NCBI GenBank assembly: GCA_045110675.1
Contig: JBGCGJ010000051.1
Span: 3,775-67,774, forward strand
Reading direction: 5' to 3'
DNA: 64,000 bases
Origin: JBALVT01 sp045110675
Lineage (GTDB): Bacteria; Pseudomonadota; Gammaproteobacteria; Pseudomonadales; Halieaceae
This document shows, piece after piece, positions 17,809 to 26,700 of the stretch. Positions within the stretch are counted from its first letter, which is position 1. Every line of letters starts with the position of its first letter. The notes under the pieces were generated by a model. It did no database searches. It was not told where the DNA came from and worked only from the letters and a program-made list of their open reading frames with translations. Position numbers and translations under genes: made by a program.

Positions 17809-20574
17809 TCAGCGACGCAAAGACATTCGCAACTGCTTGGCATCTTCCATTTCCGGAAATTCCGCAGCGGCTTCGTAAAGATCGTCAAGTATTTTCAACG
17901 CATTAGCATTGTCATCCAACGCGGCGAGTATCATCGCCTTGTGATAACGCATGGAAGGATTGTTGGGTGTTAACTTTAAGGCGCGCTGAACACTTCGCTT
18001 GGCCTGTACATACTGCTTGTTCGTGTACTCCACCACAGCTAGGGTATCTAAAACCGCGGAAGACTCTTTCTCCAGTGTGCTGGCACGCCGTGCATACACC
18101 AAGGCTTTTTCAGGATCTTCATCACGGATGTACCAGGCAAGATTGTTCAGAGCCAGAACATTATCTTCATCGATACGAACAACTTCTTCGTATTGGAGCC
18201 TCGCCTCTGCCTCTCGATTTGCAACCCCCAGACGATTAGCGATGACCAGTCTCACAGCGATATCTTCCGGGTGTTCATCCAACCACTGCTGGTATAGTGC
18301 CAAAGCTTCTTCTTTGTTGCCTAGAGATTCTTTGTGAAGACTCAAGGCCAGCAGCGTCGCGGTAGCGGGTGCGGTCTCAAATGCCTGTTCCGCAAACTTC
18401 ACAGCCTTAGTACCATCGCCGTCTCTTTTAGCCGCTGCGGCACGTAACAGAAGAACCTCGGGATTCTCCGGAGCCAGCTCTTCCAGCTTTTTTAGATGCC
18501 GATCGAACTCAGGAATGTCCTCGGCTCTCAGTGCAATTCGCGCGAGAGCTATCCTTGATGGCAAATAGTTCTCATCGAGTTCCAGCGCATTATTTAAAGC
18601 TTCAACTGAGCGTTTACTCTGTCCGGAACCGGAAGCCGCTTGCGCCTTCATATGATGAAGCGCTGCCGATTCAGGCGAAGTTTTCATGAGTTGCTCTAGT
18701 GTGTATTGAGCATCGCCGTGTTCATTCATGGTGAGCTGCGCAAGTGCAACAAGTTCGAGAACCTGCGGCACGTTTTTTTGCTCTTCGTCCATATCAGCAA
18801 ACAGCGCTGCAACCTTTTCTGGTCGGCTCGCGCTGAGATGATAGCGGGCGAGCAGCATTCGAGGCTCCAAGGACTTTGGATGCACACTGCGAGCGTGTTC
18901 CAGCTGCTTGACTACTGCAGGCCCATTTCCTTCTCTCGCATCAAGAAGCGCGAGCTGTATTAGGGCAGGCAGAAAATCTTCGCGTTCTTTGAGTATATTC
19001 TGGTAATACTGGCGGGCAGATTTAACATCCCCTTTAGAGGCCGCTATCTGAGCGAGATTGTGGTTCGCTCCAGGATCGGAAGCCTCTTTTTTCAGAACTT
19101 CTTCAAAAGACTTCCGGGCATTGTCATGCTGGCCGGCCTGCTGGTAGACACGGCCAAGTAAATTGAGCGGTGTCATGCTGCCTGCATTTCGAAGCCTATA
19201 AGCTTTGGCGGCTGCAATAGCCGCGTCATAATTTTGATTCTGGAGGTGATTCAGCACCAGCAGTATATCCGCCTGCTGAAACTCCGGATTAAGTTCCAGG
19301 GCAGTCGCTATGTGCTCCTCCGCGTCTCCTGAATTACCCGTGACCAGCAATCCGGCACCCAATCGTACTTGGGCGACAGGCGAGTCTGGTTGCAGCTCCG
19401 CAACTTTTGTCAGCAACGTGATTCCTTCGTCCGTCTTCCCATCCCGTAATAGAGCGTTCGCCATCAAATTTAGCGCACCAATGTCATCGGAATGGCTAGC
19501 CAATACCGGTTCTAATAGCTCCTGGACTTCTTCATGCTTCCCCTGCTGAAGTCGAATCGTGGCCAAAAGCTTTCTTCCCGGAACACTCTGGGGTTGGATA
19601 TCTTGAAATCGGGCTGCCTGAATGGCGGCCTGGTCCATATTACCTTCAACTAATTGGGCGCTTCCAAGGAAAAACAACACTAACGGGAACTGATTATAGG
19701 CTGGCTCCGCTGTTGAGAGAGCGGTCACCGCTTCTGCATACTTCGCATCGTGGAAATGCAGCAAGCCCTGAATGTAGTTTGCTCCGGTGTGCTGCGGCGC
19801 AACTTGCAGTAAACTTGCAACATCTCGCTGCGCACCTTCAAAATCTTGCAGTTGTAGCAATAACAACCCGCGCTTTAACTTCGCGGCATAATTGTTTTTC
19901 TTAAACGCGATAGCCTGGTTGTATGCCTCCAGCGCATCTTCAAGACGCCTTTCGGCCATCCGGAGATCTCCCATCAAGCTCCAAGCTCCAGCGTGCTCTG
20001 GTGCAACCGCAATAAGCTGTGTCAAATCTTCATTCGCCCCTTCAAGCTCTCCTCGAGCGAGGGAGATTCTCGCCGTTGCGAGTAGAGCATGGGTAGAATC
20101 TGGCAATATCTTCAGGGCTTTCTTTATCAGTCGGTTCGCCTGCTGACGCTCTCCCTGAGACATTGCTGATAGGGCTTTCGCTGCAAGCAGTCTCGCTTGG
20201 GATACAGGTTGGAGATCTCGCTCTCCCAGCTTCCGGATTTCGGTGAACTTTCCCTGGGCCAGCATGGATTCAGCCAATGCAGGGAGAATATCGTTTTCTG
20301 ACCAGCCCAAGTCGCGCGCGCGTTGCAATTCCTTTTCCGCCGATAGGACGTCCCCGGACTCCAGGTAGATTTTGCCCAACAGCCATCGGGCTTCAGCGGA
20401 TTTGCCATCTTGACTCAGCGCACTCTTGAGTTCGATAACCGCTGCTTTGAGTTTCGACTCCTGCTCGAATTGGTTCGCACGCGCCATGTGTGCCTCGAAC
20501 GAGTTATCGACACCACAAGCCGCCAATAGAGAGAGAAATGCGCCGAGAAAAAGGGGAAACACAGTAACTTTCAT
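17809..20574 (-). CDS. prsT: PEP-CTERM/XrtA system TPR-repeat lipoprotein PrsT
   Basis: A 921-residue lipoprotein built almost entirely of tetratricopeptide repeats, matching PrsT of the exosortase A (XrtA)/PEP-CTERM system in length and pattern. The signal MKVTVFPLFLGAFLSLLAAC ends in the lipobox LAAC. I chose the ATG at 20574 over an in-frame TTG at 20586. More than twenty helical repeats of the form A-x-x-x-L-G-x-x-x-x-x-G-x-x-x-x-A follow to the C-terminus. PrsT is linked to exopolysaccharide-associated protein sorting and is thought to act in the envelope. A PEP-CTERM client with a sigma-54 promoter is divergent from it. The exosortase itself is not in the window. Confidence 0.88.
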   Translation of the reverse strand: MKVTVFPLFLGAFLSLLAACGVDNSFEAHMARANQFEQESKLKAAVIELKSALSQDGKSAEARWLLGKIYLESGDVLSAEKELQRARDLGWSENDILPALAESMLAQGKFTEIRKLGERDLQPVSQARLLAAKALSAMSQGERQQANRLIKKALKILPDSTHALLATARISLARGELEGANEDLTQLIAVAPEHAGAWSLMGDLRMAERRLEDALEAYNQAIAFKKNNYAAKLKRGLLLLQLQDFEGAQRDVASLLQVAPQHTGANYIQGLLHFHDAKYAEAVTALSTAEPAYNQFPLVLFFLGSAQLVEGNMDQAAIQAARFQDIQPQSVPGRKLLATIRLQQGKHEEVQELLEPVLASHSDDIGALNLMANALLRDGKTDEGITLLTKVAELQPDSPVAQVRLGAGLLVTGNSGDAEEHIATALELNPEFQQADILLVLNHLQNQNYDAAIAAAKAYRLRNAGSMTPLNLLGRVYQQAGQHDNARKSFEEVLKKEASDPGANHNLAQIAASKGDVKSARQYYQNILKEREDFLPALIQLALLDAREGNGPAVVKQLEHARSVHPKSLEPRMLLARYHLSASRPEKVAALFADMDEEQKNVPQVLELVALAQLTMNEHGDAQYTLEQLMKTSPESAALHHMKAQAASGSGQSKRSVEALNNALELDENYLPSRIALARIALRAEDIPEFDRHLKKLEELAPENPEVLLLRAAAAKRDGDGTKAVKFAEQAFETAPATATLLALSLHKESLGNKEEALALYQQWLDEHPEDIAVRLVIANRLGVANREAEARLQYEEVVRIDEDNVLALNNLAWYIRDEDPEKALVYARRASTLEKESSAVLDTLAVVEYTNKQYVQAKRSVQRALKLTPNNPSMRYHKAMILAALDDNANALKILDDLYEAAAEFPEMEDAKQLRMSLRR

Positions 20575-21026
20575 TATGAAATTCAATTCCTGGGGATGGT
20601 TGAGATGAGATAAGTCAGCCCATTACGTGACTGGTTACAAACCTCTAAAGACGATGTAAATCCTAACAGAAACGCTCATGCAAGCTAAACAGTTGCACCC
20701 CTCGAATCGAACAGTCTGTGAGGTAATCGACTTTATACGCATCGATGGCGTTGGAGCGGCGTTTTGCGTGGCCCGGGAGAAGCAATGTTTCACCGCCGGA
20801 GCATTTGATCAATTCTTAATCAAACTCAAGCAAACTACGTTTTTTACGTAGCCCGTTGGTGTCGAAATACTTTACACAATGGCTTTTTGGTCAATAATAC
20901 CCACTAGTGGATATTCATTATTTCTTTAAATATCAATGGCTTGAAATATTCTTATAAAAATGGCACGAATTATGCTTTATATTATTTCAGAAAATACAAA
21001 TTCAAAAACATCCGGGGCACGGAAAA
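20575..21026. other. Regulatory region between prsT and the PEP-CTERM gene
   Basis: This 452-nt stretch holds no gene I can support. It contains an inverted repeat CTACGT-N5-ACGTAG at 20835-20851 and a perfect 10-bp palindrome CCACTAGTGG at 20901-20910, the latter about 50 bp upstream of a sigma-54 promoter. Either could be an enhancer-type binding site for the activator. The AT-rich DNA from 20910 to 20960 could favour bending. Confidence 0.5.
20961..20976 (+). promoter_or_regulatory. Sigma-54 promoter of the PEP-CTERM gene
   Basis: TGGCACGAATTATGCT matches the sigma-54 consensus TGGCACG-N4-TTGC with one mismatch, and the spacing of the invariant GG (-24) and GC (-12) is exact. Transcription would start near 20986, giving a 5' leader of about 40 nt. 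XrtA/PEP-CTERM genes in several Gram-negative bacteria are known to be under sigma-54 and the PrsK/PrsR two-component system, so the match agrees with the gene it precedes. Confidence 0.8.
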
Positions 21027-21833
21027 ATGAAAAAATTGTTGTACGCGATATCCTGCAGCTCAATTTTGCTCGCACCAGCTACAGCCAACGCGTACTTGAT
21101 ATTTTTTGGAGAAGATCTCAACAATTCCGCAAGCACGCCACTGGCGGCAACTCCGAATTCAACCAGTGCGTCAGACAGCTTTCAGGCTAGCGTGTCCGCT
21201 CGCGCCACAACAGAAAATTTTGAAAACGTCCCCGCCGGCTCTGCGGGTCCACGAACGTTTAACTTCTCCAGCAGCACTACTGCCAGATTCAATAGCGGTA
21301 CGGCTAGACAGCAGCCCACTGCCTCTACATCCCAAAACGGCCTTTACAGCGCCGGCCCGGGTGGACGCAACTCAACTGGCTATTGGGAGTCTAGCGCAGC
21401 ACAGGCAGGTACCCAGGGAGCCTTTGCAGCCAGCTTCAACCAACCAATTTCAGCAATCGGTTTCTACGCTACTGATGTTGCTGCATTCGGCGGACAACTG
21501 CAGCTCCAAGTAACAGATGTGAATGGGCTAATTCGCACCGAGATCGTTCCCACTATCACAACCGTTGGTACCGATCAGTCACCCACCACAGGCTCTGCCT
21601 TGTTTTTCGGGATCATCGCGGACCCGACAGACCCAACAGAGTTATTCACCGAAGTTAGTTTTGTGACCACTCAAAACCCTCAGTTAGGCCCGGATATATT
21701 TGCGTTAGATGATCTTACGGTTGATCCGGCTGAAACGGTCGTTCCTCCGGTTGTGCCTGTACCAAGTCCCGCAACGCTAGCCCTGTTAGGTCTGGGCCTA
21801 GCCGGATTGGGATGGTCAAAGCGCAAAGCCTAA
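21027..21833 (+). CDS. PEP-CTERM sorting domain protein
   Basis: A 268-residue secreted protein. An N-terminal signal peptide (MKKLLYAISCSSILLAPATANA) comes first, then a low-complexity Ser/Thr/Asn/Ala-rich body, and a C-terminal sorting signal VPSPATLALLGLGLAGLG followed by the basic WSKRKA. The usual Pro-Glu-Pro is Pro-Ser-Pro here. The body contains ENFENVPAG and FNQPISAIGFYATDVAAFGGQL, as in PEP-CTERM proteins with a jelly-roll-like domain. It should be processed by an exosortase and exported with exopolysaccharide. A sigma-54 promoter lies upstream and an intrinsic terminator downstream, so it is a single-gene unit. Confidence 0.93.
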   Translation: MKKLLYAISCSSILLAPATANAYLIFFGEDLNNSASTPLAATPNSTSASDSFQASVSARATTENFENVPAGSAGPRTFNFSSSTTARFNSGTARQQPTASTSQNGLYSAGPGGRNSTGYWESSAAQAGTQGAFAASFNQPISAIGFYATDVAAFGGQLQLQVTDVNGLIRTEIVPTITTVGTDQSPTTGSALFFGIIADPTDPTELFTEVSFVTTQNPQLGPDIFALDDLTVDPAETVVPPVVPVPSPATLALLGLGLAGLGWSKRKA

Positions 21834-21858
21834 AGCTCCGCTGGTACAGAGGAAAATG

Positions 21859-21886
21859 AAGCCCCGCAGTTTGTTGGGGCTTTTTT
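21859..21886 (+). terminator. Intrinsic terminator of the PEP-CTERM gene
   Basis: AAGCCCC (21859-21865) pairs with GGGGCTT (21876-21882) around a 10-nt loop and runs into a T-tract (TTTTTT at 21881-21886). It lies 26 nt after the stop codon. Confidence 0.88.
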
Positions 21887-22246
21887 GTGTCTGGAGTTTT
21901 TTCGACCCCCCTTGCGTAGGCAAGCATTGTAACTTCGTAACAGCCCTTGTTAGCCAGAAGCTTTCAAACCCTACATTGCCAATACCCCTACGACGCCCCA
22001 GAAAAACAAGCGTTAAAGCAGCAACCAACTTCGCCCCTGCTCGACCAGGCATCAACTATATACACAACTAATAAGCTGGAGAACAGTGCGGAAAGTGGTG
22101 ACGATATTTTCTCTGCCAGAACACGCTGATATCCGCGCACTATCATGCCAAGGCTAACCGGAATCAGCGTAATCGAGGCGAGAATCCCTATGGTCTGAGC
22201 CTTACAACGCGGAAGGCGCGAAAGTAACAGGTCTCAGACGAGCCTA
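21887..22246. other. Non-coding stretch between PEP-CTERM terminator and gltD
   Basis: I see no coding region, RNA gene or clear regulatory site in these 360 nt. Short open frames here have no ribosome-binding sites and no recognisable protein character. Confidence 0.5.
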
Positions 22247-23734
22247 TTAAGGCAGATAACTCTTGCCCATAAGATAGCTATCCACTTCGCGAGCCGCACG
22301 GCGCCCCTCATCGATCGCCCAGACGATCAAACTCTGACCGCGCCGGCCATCACCCGCCGCAAAGATACCGGGCTTGCTGGTGGCGAACTCATCGTACTGC
22401 GCGAGGATGTTGGAGCGTGGGTCTTTATCAACCCCAAACTGTTCGACCAGCCCGCCTTCAGGCCCCATAAACCCCATTGCCAGTAAGATAATGTCCGCCG
22501 GATGTACCTTCTCACTACCGGCAACTTCCTTGGGAATCATCTGTCCTTCCGGAGTACGTTCCCATTCGATATCAACGGTGTGGACGGCCTTCACATTGCC
22601 GTGTTCATCACCCTCAATCTTGGTGGTCTGCACCAAATAGTCTCTGGGATCCGCTCCCTGTACGGCGATAGACTCTTCTTGCCCATAATCTATCAGCAAG
22701 CGCTTGGGCCACTGTGGCCAGGGATTATTTGGTAGCCGCGATGCGGGTGGTTGAGGCATGATTTCGAGCTGAACCACACTCTTACATTTGTGACGTAAAG
22801 ACGTGCCAACGCAGTCGGTTCCCGTATCCCCACCACCAATAACAATGACATTTTTGCCCTCAGCATTGATGAACTTGCCGTCCTTGTGACCGCTATCGAG
22901 CAGGCTCTTAGTATTGGAACGAAGGAAATCCATCGCAAAATGAATACCCTTTAATTCTCGCCCGGGTGCTTGTAAATCCCGGGGCACCGTAGCGCCAACA
23001 CACAACACGACGGCATCAAAATCCTGTTCAATTTTTTCAGCGCTGATATCTTTACCCACTTCAGTATGGGTAACGAAAACAATACCTTCTTCGGCGAGCA
23101 AATCAATCCGACGCTGAACAATTTCCTTTTGCAGCTTCATATTCGGAATGCCATACATCAGCAAGCCGCCAATGCGGTCGGCGCGTTCATAGACCGTAAC
23201 CATATGACCCGCTTTGTTAAGCTGCGCAGCCGCTGCCAAGCCCGAGGGTCCTGAACCAATAACGGCAACTGTCTTACCACTGCGAGAAGCCGGGGGCTGG
23301 GCAACAACCCAACCCTCCTGGAAACCCCGATCGATAATGGCAACCTCGTGATGCTTAATGGTGACCGGATCTGCATTGATGCCCAGGACACAAGCGCCTT
23401 CGCACGGGGCCGGACACACTCGGCCGGTAAACTCAGGGAAGTTATTGGTTTTGTGCAGCAACTGCAGCGCTTCCTTCCAACGGCCACGATAAATTAAATC
23501 ATTCCACTCAGGTATCAGATTGTTAACCGGGCAACCAGCCACAGCTGGTGCGTATTTGGACACTGCAGACTGGCAAAAAGGTACACCGCAATCCATACAT
23601 CGAGACGCCTGTTCCTCGATCTCAGCGGTTTCCATATGTTCGTGAACTTCCTGCCAATCGATTAGCCGCAACGAGGGGTCACGATCTTCAGGCAAAGCTC
23701 TCTCTACTTTCATAAATCCTGTTGGATTACCCAT
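22247..23734 (-). CDS. gltD: Glutamate synthase (NADPH) small subunit
   Basis: A 495-residue beta subunit of NADPH-GOGAT, which passes electrons from NADPH through FAD and 4Fe-4S clusters to the large subunit for making two glutamates from glutamine and 2-oxoglutarate. N-terminal cluster cysteines are visible in CMDCGVPFC, AGCPVNNLIPEWN and CPAPCEGAC. The FAD site is VAVIGSGPSGLAAAAQLNKAGH and the NADPH site is VIVIGGGDTGTDCVGTSLRH. The C-terminal GIFAAGDGRRGQSLIVWAI is typical. It follows gltB by 20 nt in the same operon. Confidence 0.98.
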   Translation of the reverse strand: MGNPTGFMKVERALPEDRDPSLRLIDWQEVHEHMETAEIEEQASRCMDCGVPFCQSAVSKYAPAVAGCPVNNLIPEWNDLIYRGRWKEALQLLHKTNNFPEFTGRVCPAPCEGACVLGINADPVTIKHHEVAIIDRGFQEGWVVAQPPASRSGKTVAVIGSGPSGLAAAAQLNKAGHMVTVYERADRIGGLLMYGIPNMKLQKEIVQRRIDLLAEEGIVFVTHTEVGKDISAEKIEQDFDAVVLCVGATVPRDLQAPGRELKGIHFAMDFLRSNTKSLLDSGHKDGKFINAEGKNVIVIGGGDTGTDCVGTSLRHKCKSVVQLEIMPQPPASRLPNNPWPQWPKRLLIDYGQEESIAVQGADPRDYLVQTTKIEGDEHGNVKAVHTVDIEWERTPEGQMIPKEVAGSEKVHPADIILLAMGFMGPEGGLVEQFGVDKDPRSNILAQYDEFATSKPGIFAAGDGRRGQSLIVWAIDEGRRAAREVDSYLMGKSYLP

Positions 23735-23754
23735 ACCTCTATCTCCTATTCAGC

Positions 23755-26700
23755 TCAGGCTTTTTGAGCCGCTAGATTTTCAAGATGCATGTCGAACGCT
23801 TCAACAGCCACATCATATTCAGTTTCAAATTTATTGGTACTACGCGCGTGATCCATGTAGCCCTGCATTCGCTTGTAATCCACGGGCATAACCTTCACAA
23901 AGCGTTTTTGCGCGATGGGCCAATCCGCCAATAGCGCTGCTGCAACATCCGACTGGGTGTTCTCTTTGTGCTCAGTAATCATGGCCTTAAGGTCGGCAAT
24001 ATCCTCGGGGTTTTCAAGCTTCTCGAGCTCCACCATTTCCATATTGCACTTGCTGGCAAAGTCCTTTTGATCATCCAGTACATAAGCAATACCGCCCGAC
24101 ATACCGGCAGCAAAGTTACGCCCCGTCGGCCCCAGAACAACGGCCTTGCCGCCCGTCATGTATTCACAACCGTGATCCCCAACACCTTCGACAACCGCTG
24201 TCGCGCCAGAATTTCGAACGCAGAAGCGCTCCCCGGCCACGCCTCGAATAAACGCTTTACCTCCGGTGGCACCGAAGAAGGCGACGTTGCCTATCAGAAT
24301 ATTCTCGCTGGGAGCAAATTTTGCTTCTTTGTCGGGATAGACAACAAGATTGGCACCCGATAAACCTTTACCAAAATAGTCATTGGCATCGCCCTCGAGT
24401 TCAAAGCGCAATCCCTTGGCCGAGAAGCAGCCAAAACTTTGACCAGCGGAACCACTAAACTTTACCCGAATTGTATTCTCGGGCAGGCCCTCTGCATCGT
24501 ACTTTTTGGAAATTTCATTGGACAACATCGCACCGATGGTGCGATCTGTGTTCACCACCGAGTATTCGAGATTGACCGGGGTCTTGTTCTCCAACGCCTC
24601 TTTCGCATCAGCCATCATTTGACGATCGATGATGTCATCGATCAGATGCTTTTGCTTGGTGGAACAGTACAAGGTTTCATTGCCTGTACAATCTTCTTTA
24701 AACAACAGAGGGCTCAGATCGACGCCCTTGTATTTCCAGTGATCTACATTTTCGAGAACTTTCAGACTCTGGGTTTGGCCGACCATTTCGTTGACGGTTC
24801 GATAACCCAGTTCAGCCATGATCTCCCGAAGGCCCTCCGCCATCATGGTAAAGAAATTGACGACAATATCCGCTTGGCCGGCAAACCGGCCTCGCAGCTC
24901 TTTATCCTGGGTGGCAATTCCCACTGGGCAAGTATTCAAGTGACACTTACGCATCATAATGCAGCCCTGAACAACTAATGCCGCTGTCGCAACGCCCCAC
25001 TCTTCCGCGCCCAACAAGGTCGCAATCGCGAGATCTCTCGGGGTCTTCAACTGACCATCGGTTTGCACGGTGATACGGCTTCGCAATTTGTTTCGCACCA
25101 GCGTCTGGTGTGTTTCAGCCAATCCCAACTCCCAGGGCAAGCCAGCGTGCTTGATAGAACTCAGGGGTGAGGCACCTGTACCACCATCGTGGCCGGCGAT
25201 CAGTACAACATCCGCGTAGCCTTTGCAGACACCTGACGCAATCGTACCAACACCGGCTTCAGAGACAAGCTTTACGTTAACGCGCGCCTCACGATTGGCA
25301 TTCTTAAGATCGAAAATAAGCTGAGACAAATCTTCGATAGAATAAATATCATGGTGTGGCGGAGGTGAAATAAGTCCCACCCCGGGCGTTGAGCCCCGCA
25401 CTCTGCCGATCCAGGCATCAACTTTGTGTCCGGGAAGCTGCCCCCCCTCTCCGGGCTTTGCACCCTGGGCCATCTTGATCTGCAGTTCATCGGCATTGGC
25501 GAGATAATAACTGGTGACACCGAATCGGCCGGAGGCGACCTGCTTGATTCGCGATATCATCGAGTCGCCGTTTTCCAGTGGTTTAAATCGAATCGGATCT
25601 TCGCCGCCTTCGCCACTGTTGCTCTTCCCCCCGATGCGGTTCATCGCTATCGCAAGGGTCGTATGCGCCTCCCAGGAAATAGACCCGAATGACATCGCTC
25701 CGGAAGCGAAACGCTTGAAGATGTTCTCTGCAGGCTCAACTTCTTCCAGCGGAATAGATTTATGTCCAGGGGCAAACTCTAGTAAGCCGCGCAAGGTGAA
25801 GGCTTCTTTACTCTGGGTATCAACAACGTTGGCATACTCTTTAAACTGCTCTTTATTGTTACTGGCAGTGGAGTGCTGCAGCAGACGAATCGTTGTCGGG
25901 TTGAACAGGTGCCGCTCACCATCGTGACGCCACGCGTAATTGCCGCCACTTTTCAACAGATCGTCTGCCGCTATACGGTTCTTTGGCGGAAAACCTTCTC
26001 GATGACGTGACAGTGTCTCTTCGGCAATCTCGTCTAGCCCAATACCCTCGATGCGGCTGATTGTGCCCGTGAAGTAATGGTCGATAACCTCACTGTTAAT
26101 TCCCAAGGCTTCAAAAATTTGCGCACCCTGGTACGACTGCAGAGTGGAAACACCCATTTTGGAGAATATCTTTAACAGCCCACTGCCTACGGCTTTGATG
26201 TACTTCGCAACGATTTGCTCATTACTTAAATCGGCACCGATTATTCCCTCATCCCGCAGGTGATAGAGAGTCTCAAGCGCAAGATAAGGATTTACCGCAG
26301 CCGCACCATAGCCCAATACCGTAGCAAACTGATGTGTCTCACGTATGTCCGCCGCCTCTAAAATAATATCGGCTTTGGCACGCAAGCCTTCTCGAATTAA
26401 AAAGTGGTGAACGGCAGCAGTTGCAAGAAGTGAAGGAATCGCCGCATGATCCGTATCAATACCTCTATCGCTTAACACAAGCAGCGAATAACCATCGGTA
26501 ACCGCATCTTTGGCATGCTGACAAAGCCTGTCGATACCTATCTTTAATTCTCCAGGGTTTCCTGTGGCCCTGAAGTTAATATCGATCGTTTTAGCTTGCA
26601 GATGGTTGTTATCAATGTATTGCACTTTTCTGAGTTCTTCATTCGTCAGAACCGGCTGACTAATTTCCAGCTTATGGCAATGCTCCGGAGTCTCTTCCAA

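Noticed and set aside
20960..21190. 76-codon plus-strand frame overlapping the sigma-54 promoter
   Set aside because: It starts inside the promoter and runs out of frame through the signal peptide region of the PEP-CTERM gene.
24439..24978. 179-codon plus-strand frame inside gltB
   Set aside because: It lies antisense within conserved gltB coding sequence and shows no protein family or ribosome-binding site.
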